NCBI GenBank assembly: GCA_016711605.1
Contig: JADJSS010000002.1
Span: forward strand, 248,001-312,000
Length of the DNA: 64,000 nt
Source of the DNA: Saprospirales bacterium
GTDB lineage: Bacteria; Bacteroidota; Bacteroidia; Chitinophagales; JADIYW01
Direction: 5' to 3'
Below are positions 1 to 7,442 of this stretch, in pieces. Under the pieces are notes generated by a model. That model had not been told where the DNA came from and made no database searches. It was given only the letters and a program-made list of their open reading frames with translations. Within the stretch, counting starts at the first letter, position 1. Every line of letters starts with the position of its first letter. The position numbers and the translations under genes are program-made.

Positions 1-280
1 TAACAGTATAATCAACCATATCATATAAAGCATTCGAAATATTTAAAATATCTTCTCTGTCTATTGGTGTTATAAATGTATTATGTAAATCATCCATTAA
101 TACATTTCTGATTTCATCAATCTCATTGATAATTTTTTTGATGTGTTCTATTTTAGAAGGTGCGTCATCATCTAATGAATGCTCGAGAAATATGATGGCC
201 TCATTTGTTTTTTTTGATTGTTCAATAAGTTGCAAAATAAACTTATCGGTTTTTTCTTCATTAGCACCAAAAATTCCCAT
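1..280 (-). CDS. DUF47/PhoU-like phosphate-uptake accessory protein, partial (3' end outside window)
   Basis: Only the N-terminal ~93 residues are present; the gene runs off the left edge. Read on the minus strand it starts MGIFGANEEKTDKF and contains TPIDREDI, the helix motif typical of DUF47 (PhoU-related) proteins. The family is almost always encoded directly upstream of a PiT phosphate transporter, yet here the transporter lies upstream in transcription and the two genes are separated by only 2 bases on the same strand. Family knowledge suggests it regulates or assists low-affinity phosphate uptake. The start at 280 fits the translation; no Shine-Dalgarno is visible, as is usual in Bacteroidota. 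Confidence 0.8.
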   Translation of the reverse strand, partial: MGIFGANEEKTDKFILQLIEQSKKTNEAIIFLEHSLDDDAPSKIEHIKKIINEIDEIRNVLMDDLHNTFITPIDREDILNISNALYDMVDYTV

Positions 281-282
281 AG

Positions 283-1278
283 TTATAATTTAGAGATGAA
301 TAGTATGATAAAATATAATATTGCTGAAAGTATTGCAGTAATAGGAATTGTTAAAAACCACGCATAAAATATATCTTTTAAAACGGTCCAGCGTACTTTA
401 GAAATTTTATCACCAGCACCAGCACCCATAATAGACATACTTACTACTTGAGTGGTACTAACAGGACCGCCTAAAAATGACGATGTTAGAATAACCAATG
501 CAGATGCTAATTGTGAAGTAAAACTATGTATAGGTCGGATTTTATAAAATTTACCGCCAAGAGTTTGTATAATTCTCCAACCACCTAAGGCTGTACCAGC
601 ACCAATAGCTGTTGCACTAATGAGAATTACCCAATAAGGCACTACAAATTCTTTTTGATAACCTAAAACCACCAAACCCATGGTGATAACACCCATTGTT
701 TTTTGTGCATCATTGGTTCCATGGCTGAGTGCTAATGCAATGGCTGTTGGAATTTGTCCGTATTTTAATCCAGTATCTGCTTTTGGTGATGCGTTTTTTA
801 ACAAGCGTTTGGTAATTAACATAACTAACCAGCCAACTGTAAAGCCAATAATTGGTGAAGCAAAAAGTGCTATTATTATTTTCCAAAGGCCAGCCATTTT
901 AACTACTTTAAAACCAGAACTAACAATAACTGCACCTAAGATACCACCAATTAATCCGTGAGATGAACTAGCCGGAATTCCAAAAAACCAAGTAACTAAA
1001 TTCCAAATACTGGCACTTAGTAATGCGGCAATAACAACATAAATGGTTATTGATTCTGGTGCTGTAACTTCGTGTCCAATTGTATTTGCTACCGCAACAC
1101 CAAAAAGAAAAGGACCAATTAAATTAGCAACTGCAGCTAGTGTAAGTGCTGCTTTTGCAGACATTGCTCTAGATGAAATCATCGTTGCGACAACATTTGC
1201 ACTATCATGAAATCCATTAAGGAAATCAAACAACAATGAAATGCCAATTAATATAATTAACCAAACTAAAGGTGTCAT
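283..1278 (-). CDS. PiT family inorganic phosphate transporter
   Basis: A 331-residue, very hydrophobic protein that matches PiT carriers: an N-terminal signature NGFHDSANVVATMISSRAM and the inverted second copy ALSHGTNDAQKTMGVITM near residue 185. These two half-motifs form the phosphate site in this superfamily (Pho-4/SLC20). It would import phosphate with H+ or Na+ as a metal-phosphate complex across the inner membrane. The length is typical of the short bacterial PiT type without the large cytoplasmic loop. It is co-transcribed with the DUF47 gene that follows 2 bases later, the usual partner of this transporter type. Confidence 0.92.
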   Translation of the reverse strand: MTPLVWLIILIGISLLFDFLNGFHDSANVVATMISSRAMSAKAALTLAAVANLIGPFLFGVAVANTIGHEVTAPESITIYVVIAALLSASIWNLVTWFFGIPASSSHGLIGGILGAVIVSSGFKVVKMAGLWKIIIALFASPIIGFTVGWLVMLITKRLLKNASPKADTGLKYGQIPTAIALALSHGTNDAQKTMGVITMGLVVLGYQKEFVVPYWVILISATAIGAGTALGGWRIIQTLGGKFYKIRPIHSFTSQLASALVILTSSFLGGPVSTTQVVSMSIMGAGAGDKISKVRWTVLKDIFYAWFLTIPITAILSAILYFIILFISKL

Positions 1279-1348
1279 AATTTTTATATACTAAAGTTAT
1301 AAAAATTTGATTTATTCTGCAGATGATTTATATCATGTAAAAAAGCAA

Positions 1349-1373
1349 AAAGCACATCAAATTGATGTGCTTT
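1349..1373 (-). terminator. Rho-independent terminator after the TRIC-family gene
   Basis: A perfect 12-bp inverted repeat (AAAGCACATCAA and its complement) around a single-base loop. On the minus strand it is followed by a T-rich tract. It separates the TRIC gene from the phosphate operon; a T-rich flank on the other side could let it act in both directions. Confidence 0.8.
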
Positions 1374-1490
1374 CTTTTTCATAGTTATAGTTTTATGGTG
1401 TTTGTATTGTAAATCTATATACAATAAAACCAATTCTACTAACCAATGAGTAAGTGGTCGTTTTAAATGAGTATTCGGTAAATAATAAAA

Positions 1491-2108
1491 TTATTCTCTA
1501 AAAGTTAACCTTGGTAAACTCCAATTATATTTTGTAGCTAATAACCTAAATCCAAAAATAAACAGCACAGATAAAATAAAATTGAGTTGTTCTTCTACAT
1601 GAAACAAATGCAAAATCACAAACAACGCAGAACCTAACAAACATGGCGTTGCATACATTTCTTTTCTAAAAATTAATGGAATTTCATTTAACAACGTATC
1701 ACGAATAACACCACCAAAAATTCCCGAAACCATACCCAACACAACGGCTGCCAATAAATTTACTTCAAATGTTATACTTTTCTGTACACCAAGCACTACA
1801 TAAATTGCCATTCCAATCGTATCGAAAATACTAAGCGTGCGTGACAAACGAATGATGTATCTTCTAAAAATCAAGGTAAAAAAAACGCCTGCAAAAACTG
1901 CCATTAAATAATTTATATCATGAATCCAAGCAACAGGATAGGCACCTAAGGTTACATCTCGAATAGTTCCACCACCAATCGCAGTAATAAATCCTGTAAA
2001 AAAAACGGAAAAAATATCGTGATGATGTTTCTTGTCAGACGCAGCCAGCGCACCGGAAATAGTGAATACAAATGTTCCAGCAATATCAATAGAATAAATC
2101 AACGACAT
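1491..2108 (-). CDS. Trimeric intracellular cation channel (TRIC/UPF0126) family protein
   Basis: A 205-residue protein with about seven predicted membrane segments and two internal repeats, each carrying the family's glycine/arginine signature: AIGGGTIRDVTLG near residue 45 and GIFGGVIRDTLLNE near residue 130. These mark the YicG/YadS (UPF0126) proteins, prokaryotic relatives of eukaryotic TRIC potassium channels, so a trimeric monovalent-cation channel in the inner membrane is the best guess. It stands alone, transcribed away from mntR with a terminator behind it. The substrate cannot be read from sequence. Confidence 0.85.
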   Translation of the reverse strand: MSLIYSIDIAGTFVFTISGALAASDKKHHHDIFSVFFTGFITAIGGGTIRDVTLGAYPVAWIHDINYLMAVFAGVFFTLIFRRYIIRLSRTLSIFDTIGMAIYVVLGVQKSITFEVNLLAAVVLGMVSGIFGGVIRDTLLNEIPLIFRKEMYATPCLLGSALFVILHLFHVEEQLNFILSVLFIFGFRLLATKYNWSLPRLTFRE

Positions 2109-2172
2109 GTTGTAAAGATAAAGGTTATTGGCTATATGTTATAAGATTAAATCACAGTGTTTGAATAACAGA

Positions 2173-2838
2173 TTAATCTACTTTTACAAACATATTTTTT
2201 GCTGCATCGTTACTAATCGTAATTTGTTTTTTATCGTTAATTATGATTTGCATGGTATCGTCAAATGCTTCTTTGTACACTACTTTTATTTTATCTTTTA
2301 AAGAAATTTGAATCTTGTTTAAATACTTTAAAAATGCAGTGGATTCATCATTTACATTAGCCAAAACATATTGCTTTTTAAGTTTCGCATCTGTTAAACA
2401 AATCACATTTGACATAGAAAAATTACCTTTCTTATCTGGAATCGGATCACCGTGCGGATCAAATTTTGGATGACCTAAATATTCATCCATTCTATCAATC
2501 AATTCATCAGATTGTATATGTTCCAATTGCTCGGCAATATCGTGAATTTTGTCCCAAGTGAATTTTAAATTTTTCACTAGAAACGTTTCCCAAAGTCGAT
2601 GTTTGCGTAATACTTGTACAGCAATTTGTTTCCCATTTTTACTCAGCGAGACACCATAATATTTTTTATATGCAACTAATTTTTTATCAGATAGTTTCTT
2701 CAACATATCGGTTACCGAAGCAGCCGAATGTTCGAGTTTATAAGCTAGATCATTTGTTTTTACTATATTTTCGTCTGCAATTTCGCTTAGTTGGAAAATA
2801 TATTTCAAATAATTCTCTTCGGTAGCACTTAATAACAT
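2173..2838 (-). CDS. mntR: DtxR/MntR-family metal-dependent transcriptional repressor
   Basis: A 221-residue protein with the DtxR architecture: N-terminal winged helix (residues ~1-65, starting MLLSATEENYLKYIF), a metal-binding dimerisation domain (HRLWETFLVKNL, then EHIQSDELIDRMDEYLGHP and DPHGDPIP, ~80-145) and a C-terminal FeoA/SH3-like domain (~150-221). The His/Glu/Asp-rich dimerisation region supplies the metal ligands in this family. It is transcribed divergently from an Nramp manganese/iron transporter 76 bp away, so it is most likely the Mn(II)-responsive regulator of that transporter. An iron-sensing role cannot be excluded from sequence. Confidence 0.85.
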   Translation of the reverse strand: MLLSATEENYLKYIFQLSEIADENIVKTNDLAYKLEHSAASVTDMLKKLSDKKLVAYKKYYGVSLSKNGKQIAVQVLRKHRLWETFLVKNLKFTWDKIHDIAEQLEHIQSDELIDRMDEYLGHPKFDPHGDPIPDKKGNFSMSNVICLTDAKLKKQYVLANVNDESTAFLKYLNKIQISLKDKIKVVYKEAFDDTMQIIINDKKQITISNDAAKNMFVKVD

Positions 2839-2914
2839 TTCGATAAAAATTTAAGCGAATCTAAAAATTATCTTAAATAAAACAAAATTAATTTTTTAAC
2901 ATTGTGCTGTAATT
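2839..2914. promoter_or_regulatory. Divergent mntR/mntH promoter region with a possible operator
   Basis: The 76-bp AT-rich gap must hold both promoters. At 2850-2865 lies the imperfect palindrome TTTAAGCGAATCTAAA, and TTTAAG/CTTAAA half-sites recur about 16 bp apart. This is the most operator-like sequence in the gap, but I cannot match it to a known MntR box. Confidence 0.35.
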
Positions 2915-4243
2915 ATGTCACCAAATACAAAAAAATGGCTTTTTGAACGCACTTCTGTGTCGTTACCTGAAGTATTTTCAAGTATCGAAATTCCAAAAAC
3001 GGCATCCTTTTGGCGCAAGTTATTCGCTTTTGTTGGGCCAGGCATGATGGTTGCAGTTGGCTATATGGATCCAGGTAATTGGGCAACTGACATCGAAGGT
3101 GGTTCACGCTTTGGATACACATTGTTGTCTGTTATTTTAATATCGAATTTATTTGCCATTTTATTACAACACTTATCCTTAAAATTAGGCATTGCAACTG
3201 GCCGAGATTTGGCACAAGCTTGTAAGGATTCTTATTCAAAACCAGTTAGCATTGCATTATGGATTTTGTGCGAAATTGCCATTGCTGCCTGCGATTTAGC
3301 AGAAGTGATTGGTTCTGCGATTGCTATTAATTTATTATTTGGTATTCCATTAACGGTTGGTATTATCATCACTGTGTTAGATGTGTTGGTTTTATTGTTG
3401 TTACAAAACAGAGGTTTCCGTTATTTAGAAGCTTTTGTTGCAGGTTTAATTTTTGTAATTTTTTGTTGTTTTTCGTATGAGTTGCTGATGGCAAAGCCAG
3501 CATTTGCTGCTGTTGTAGGTGGTTTATTACCAACAACCGAAATTATAAAAAATGGTGATATGCTCTATATTGCAATAGGAATTTTAGGTGCTACGGTGAT
3601 GCCACATAATTTATATTTACACTCAAGCATCGTGCAAACACGCAAATTTGCACGCGATGATGAAGGCAAAAAAGAAGCGATTAAATTTGCCACCATTGAT
3701 TCAACTGTTTCGTTGTTGCTAGCTTTTTTTATCAATGCTGCTATTTTAATTTTAGCTGCTTCTGCGTTTCATTTAAATGGTCATCAGGAAGTTGCTGATA
3801 TTTATGATGCACATAAATTATTAGAACCTGTGTTAGGTGTAAAAATTGCCTCCACATTTTTTGCGATTGCTTTGTTAGCTGCTGGACAAAATGCAACATT
3901 AACTGGCACTTTAGCTGGACAAATTGTTATGGAAGGATTTATAGAAATAAGATTAAAACCCTGGATTCGAAGATTACTTACACGTTTAATTGCCATCGTA
4001 CCAGCGCTGATTGTTGCTATCGTTTATGGTAAAGAAGGCACAGGAAAATTGTTGGTGTTTAGTCAGGTTATTTTGTCGTTGCAATTAAGTTTTGCGGTAA
4101 TTCCGTTGATTACCATTACAAGCAATAAAACCAAAATGCAGCAATTTGTAAATAGTAATTTTATGAATATAATCGCATGGATAATTGCTATAATTATTAT
4201 TGGATTGAATGGATTTATGTTGTGGAATATTGCGACACGATGA
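2915..4243 (+). CDS. mntH: Nramp family divalent metal (Mn2+/Fe2+) transporter
   Basis: A 442-residue polytopic membrane protein with the two Nramp metal-site motifs: DPGN in VAVGYMDPGNWATDIEGG (TM1, residues ~50-62) and the MPH motif in GATVMPHNLYLHSS (TM6, ~230). In this family these residues coordinate Mn2+ or Fe2+ during proton-driven import. The length and 11-12 membrane segments fit bacterial MntH. It is divergent from a DtxR/MntR-type repressor, the normal arrangement for metal-repressed uptake. The ATG at 2915 is the first in frame after the shared promoter region. Confidence 0.93.
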   Translation: MSPNTKKWLFERTSVSLPEVFSSIEIPKTASFWRKLFAFVGPGMMVAVGYMDPGNWATDIEGGSRFGYTLLSVILISNLFAILLQHLSLKLGIATGRDLAQACKDSYSKPVSIALWILCEIAIAACDLAEVIGSAIAINLLFGIPLTVGIIITVLDVLVLLLLQNRGFRYLEAFVAGLIFVIFCCFSYELLMAKPAFAAVVGGLLPTTEIIKNGDMLYIAIGILGATVMPHNLYLHSSIVQTRKFARDDEGKKEAIKFATIDSTVSLLLAFFINAAILILAASAFHLNGHQEVADIYDAHKLLEPVLGVKIASTFFAIALLAAGQNATLTGTLAGQIVMEGFIEIRLKPWIRRLLTRLIAIVPALIVAIVYGKEGTGKLLVFSQVILSLQLSFAVIPLITITSNKTKMQQFVNSNFMNIIAWIIAIIIIGLNGFMLWNIATR

Positions 4244-4245
4244 TG

Positions 4246-4284
4246 TTGCTCACAGATTACACGGATTTTCACAGAATTATAAAT
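4246..4284 (+). repeat. 39-bp dispersed repeat, copy 1
   Basis: Begins TTGCTCACAGATTACACGGA right after the mntH stop codon and matches 49520-49558 at 38 of 39 positions; that copy also follows a stop codon. The internal pattern is a rough 9-10 nt period (CACAGATTA, CACGGATTTT, CACAGAATTA). Confidence 0.75.
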
Positions 4285-4335
4285 CTTATAAATCAAAAAA
4301 AGGAACGGAAAATAAATTACTTATTAAAATGATTA

Positions 4336-5430
4336 TCAATTTTCTTTAATCAAATTTTTGTGTGAGTTATCACAAAACGGACTACTTTTGGTGATTTTGC
4401 AATTGCATAATTTTACTGTACCGTCTTTTTTTGCTTCAAATAAAATTGGTTTGTGTTTTGTACCGTGATGTGAGCCATCGCAAAACGGTTGGTTTTTACT
4501 TCTGCCACATTTGCACCACAAATAATTTTCTCCTTTCTTTAATTCTACCGATATCGGTTCATTCGTTTTAGTAAAACCTTTTATATAGTTTTTTGACAAT
4601 TCGCTGTTGGTATCTTTTGCTTTAACAAAAGGATAAAAATAGGTTTCCGTCCAATGTTCTTTTGGATCATTTTCTAAACCAATATTCGATGGAAATTTTC
4701 TGGTAAAAGTAGCAGTATTAAAGAGTTGATCCCAAATAGAAAACATATTTCCATAATTTCCATTTGGGTCGCTGATTCCATCAATTTTTGATTTTCCATG
4801 ATGCGCATAATGAAAAGCTGGTGTTACAATTATTCGCTCAATAACAGTTATAAATGGATGCAAGATTTTTATTTTATATAATGGCTGGTCCCATTTTACG
4901 GTGCTGTGAGAACCAATGATTACTAATTGTTTCAGCACTAAACCTACTGCAACTGCAATGCCACCACCTAAAAAAGTAAACAATGCCATCCACCAGATAT
5001 TTGGCATCAGCAAATAATATAAACCAGCATTTCTGTAAGAAATAAAAAATCCCATTTCTTCTGCTTGGTGATGTGGTCGATGCAGTTTCCATAAAAAATC
5101 ATATTCATGTCCGCTTCTGTGATACCAGTATTGAAGTAAATCATCTATCAATAAATAGATAGGTAGTAAAATCCAAAAATTTATATGGTTTAATGAATTG
5201 TTATAGGTTGGACAAATTGTATTTCCGATAGCAAAAACTGCAAGTATGATTAGTGGTTTAATTAGCATCGTTAATACTACAAAACCACCTGCTTCTAAAA
5301 TCCAATCGCTAAAATTTTTAGTTGTCTTTTTTAATTGACCAGAAATTACTTCTATCAAGCTAAAAAATACAATAATGCTCAATACAATTTGTGCATTATA
5401 TGTGTTTATGCCAGTAAGAAGTTTTTCCAT
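4336..5430 (-). CDS. Sterol desaturase/fatty-acid hydroxylase-family protein fused to two CDGSH iron-sulfur domains
   Basis: A 364-residue two-part protein. Residues ~1-260 are an integral-membrane fatty-acid hydroxylase/sterol desaturase domain with clustered histidines (QYWYHRSGHE, KLHRPHHQAEE, FHYAHHGKSK) that bind the di-iron centre in this superfamily. Residues ~285-364 carry two CDGSH-type motifs: CKCGRSKNQPFCDGSHHG and CNCKITKSSPFCDNSHKN, each with the 3-Cys/1-His set for a [2Fe-2S] cluster. The CDGSH module could deliver electrons to the di-iron site or sense redox state (inference). The stop-to-start distance to the transketolase gene upstream is 5 bp, so they probably share a transcript. 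The lipid substrate is unknown. Confidence 0.85.
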   Translation of the reverse strand: MEKLLTGINTYNAQIVLSIIVFFSLIEVISGQLKKTTKNFSDWILEAGGFVVLTMLIKPLIILAVFAIGNTICPTYNNSLNHINFWILLPIYLLIDDLLQYWYHRSGHEYDFLWKLHRPHHQAEEMGFFISYRNAGLYYLLMPNIWWMALFTFLGGGIAVAVGLVLKQLVIIGSHSTVKWDQPLYKIKILHPFITVIERIIVTPAFHYAHHGKSKIDGISDPNGNYGNMFSIWDQLFNTATFTRKFPSNIGLENDPKEHWTETYFYPFVKAKDTNSELSKNYIKGFTKTNEPISVELKKGENYLWCKCGRSKNQPFCDGSHHGTKHKPILFEAKKDGTVKLCNCKITKSSPFCDNSHKNLIKEN

Positions 5431-5435
5431 TTCGT

Positions 5436-6398
5436 TTATTTTCTTGCCATTACTTTCTCTACCGCAGCAATAATATCTTTTGGCATCAAGCCATATTTTT
5501 CTAATAATTGATCTGGTGTTCCGCTTTCGCCGAATGAATCATTTACGGCAACATATTCTTGCGGATATGGTGTATTTTGAATTAGTACTTGAGCAACAGC
5601 ATCGCCTAAACCACCATTGCGTTGGTGTTCTTCAGCAGTTACTACACATTTTGTTTTACCAACAGATTTCAAAATCGCATCTACATCTAAAGGTTTTATC
5701 GTGTGCATATTGATGACTTCAACAGAAATTCCGCGCTTTTCTAGTTCTTGTCCAGCGAGCACAGCATGCCAAACTAAATGACCGCAAGCGATAATCGTTA
5801 CGTCGGTTCCTTCTGATAAATATTGTGCTTTCCCGATTTGAAAGGTTTCATCTTCAGCAGCTGTAAATATTGGCCAAACTGGTCTTCCAAAACGCAAATA
5901 GGTTGGTCCAACTCTTTCAATAATGGCTTTGGTTGCCAATCTTGTTTGGTTGTAATCGCAAGGCACGACAACTGTCATGTGTGGCAACATTTTCATCAAA
6001 CCAATATCTTCTAAAATCTGATGCGTAGCACCATCTTCACCTAAAGTAAGTCCAGCATGCGAGCAACAAATTTTTACATTTTTATCTGAATACGCTACGC
6101 TTTGACGAATCTGATCGTACACGCGACCTGTTCCGAAATTAGCAAATGTAGTAGCTACCGGAATTTTTCCACCAATAGCCAAACCTGCTGAAATGCCAAT
6201 CATATTGGCTTCTGCGATACCAGTTTGAATAAAACGTTCTGGAAAATCTTCAATAAATTTTTCCAGTTTTAACGAACCGATTAAGTCGGCACAAAGTGCC
6301 ACCACATTTGGGTTTGCTTTTCCTGCTTCGTGAATACCAACGCCAAAACCAGAGCGCGTATCTTTTTTATCTGTGAAAGTGATGTTTTGTAAACTCAT
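5436..6398 (-). CDS. Transketolase C-terminal subunit
   Basis: A 320-residue protein equal to the pyrimidine-binding and C-terminal domains of transketolase. It has DTRSGFGVGIHEAGKANP, GIAEANMIGISAGLA with the catalytic Glu for cofactor activation, and the C-terminal TAEEHQRNGGLGDAV near residue 255. It must pair with the separately encoded N-terminal subunit (6459-7298) to form the thiamine-diphosphate enzyme that moves two-carbon units in the non-oxidative pentose phosphate pathway. The two genes lie 60 bp apart in the N-then-C order, a layout common in Bacteroidota and archaea. Confidence 0.93.
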   Translation of the reverse strand: MSLQNITFTDKKDTRSGFGVGIHEAGKANPNVVALCADLIGSLKLEKFIEDFPERFIQTGIAEANMIGISAGLAIGGKIPVATTFANFGTGRVYDQIRQSVAYSDKNVKICCSHAGLTLGEDGATHQILEDIGLMKMLPHMTVVVPCDYNQTRLATKAIIERVGPTYLRFGRPVWPIFTAAEDETFQIGKAQYLSEGTDVTIIACGHLVWHAVLAGQELEKRGISVEVINMHTIKPLDVDAILKSVGKTKCVVTAEEHQRNGGLGDAVAQVLIQNTPYPQEYVAVNDSFGESGTPDQLLEKYGLMPKDIIAAVEKVMARK

Positions 6399-6458
6399 TT
6401 TATTTTTTGGATCATATTGTAATTATCAAATTTGATAAATACTTCATTTATTTCTTCC

Positions 6459-7298
6459 TTAATAATCACCCAAAGTTTCTTCCAGTTGTGCCATTGCTTT
6501 TGCTAATTGTTCGTCGTTTGGTGCGCTGCCATGCCATTTGTGCGTGCCCATCATAAAGTCAACACCAAAACCCATTTGTGTGTGCATTAATATTGCAATT
6601 GGTTTTCCTTTTTTAGCTTTTAATTGCGCTTCGGTTAAGGTAAAAACAACATCATCCATTACATTGCCATTCATTTCCAATACTTCAAAACCAAATGCTA
6701 AAAACTTTGCCTTCAAATCGCCTAAATCGCACACTTGTTGTGTAGAACCATCAATTTGTGCATTGTTCCAATCTACAGTTACAATTAAATTATCTACTTT
6801 TTTAGCAGCAGCAAAAATAAGCGCTTCCCAAATTTGTCCTTCTTGTAATTCACCATCGCCTGTTAAACAATATACCAACTTATCATCACCATCCATTTTT
6901 TTTGCTAATGCGGCACCAATAGCAACAGAAATGCCTTGTCCTAACGAACCACTCGCAATGCGAATACCAGGCAAGCCTTCGTGTGTAGTTGGATGACCTT
7001 GCAAACGAGAATTGATATGACGGAAAGTGCCTAGTTCTTTTACATCAAAAAAACCACGACGCGCCAAAACGCTATAAAATAATGGTGAAATGTGACCATT
7101 CGACAAGAAAAATAGATCTTCATTTTTGCCATCCATTTTAAAATCAGTATCTACTTTCATGATTTCAAAATAGAGTGCTGTCAAAAAATCGGTACAACCA
7201 AGCGAGCCGCCTGGATGACCTGATTTGCATTGATGCACCATGCGCACAATATCTCTGCGAATTTGTGTGGCTGTTTTGTTGAGTTCTGCTATTTGCAT
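6459..7298 (-). CDS. Transketolase N-terminal subunit
   Basis: A 279-residue thiamine-diphosphate-binding half of transketolase. It shows CKSGHPGGSLGCTDFLTALY near the N-terminus, GSLGQGISVAIGAALA, and the ThDP motif from GDGELQEGQIW to VDWNN. I place the start at the ATG at 7298 (MQIAELNKTATQIRRDI), which matches the family; an upstream in-frame ATG at 7355 would add 19 residues encoded by a heptamer repeat and is unlikely. It is the first gene of the operon with the C-terminal half and the desaturase-CDGSH gene. Confidence 0.93.
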   Translation of the reverse strand: MQIAELNKTATQIRRDIVRMVHQCKSGHPGGSLGCTDFLTALYFEIMKVDTDFKMDGKNEDLFFLSNGHISPLFYSVLARRGFFDVKELGTFRHINSRLQGHPTTHEGLPGIRIASGSLGQGISVAIGAALAKKMDGDDKLVYCLTGDGELQEGQIWEALIFAAAKKVDNLIVTVDWNNAQIDGSTQQVCDLGDLKAKFLAFGFEVLEMNGNVMDDVVFTLTEAQLKAKKGKPIAILMHTQMGFGVDFMMGTHKWHGSAPNDEQLAKAMAQLEETLGDY

Positions 7299-7303
7299 GT
7301 TAA

Positions 7304-7331
7304 AGTCGTGAGTCGTGAGAAATAAGTCGTA
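7304..7331. repeat. Heptanucleotide array (AGTCGTG type), upstream of transketolase
   Basis: Four 7-nt units in strict phase: AGTCGTG, AGTCGTG, AGAAATA, AGTCGTA. It ends just before the transketolase start and therefore lies in its leader. The complementary unit (TCACGAC) forms the array at 22606-22633. Confidence 0.75.
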
Positions 7332-7402
7332 AGCATGCTTCAATAAACTCAGCATTTAATTACGATTTCTACAAAAATAAGAAAATAAAAGTTGTTCAAT
7401 AA

Positions 7403-7437
7403 TTAACTTATAACTATTAACTCAAAACTGTTAACTA
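7403..7437. repeat. Heptanucleotide array (NNAACTN type)
   Basis: Five 7-nt units in strict phase: TTAACTT, ATAACTA, TTAACTC, AAAACTG, TTAACTA. It lies just after the stop codon of the AsmA-like gene. The AACT core is shared with the array at 22408-22435. Confidence 0.75.
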
Positions 7438-7442
7438 TTTTA

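Noticed and set aside
7304..7437. Regularly spaced repeats suggesting a CRISPR array
   Set aside because: Units are only 7 nt, directly adjacent and without spacers, and no cas genes are nearby.
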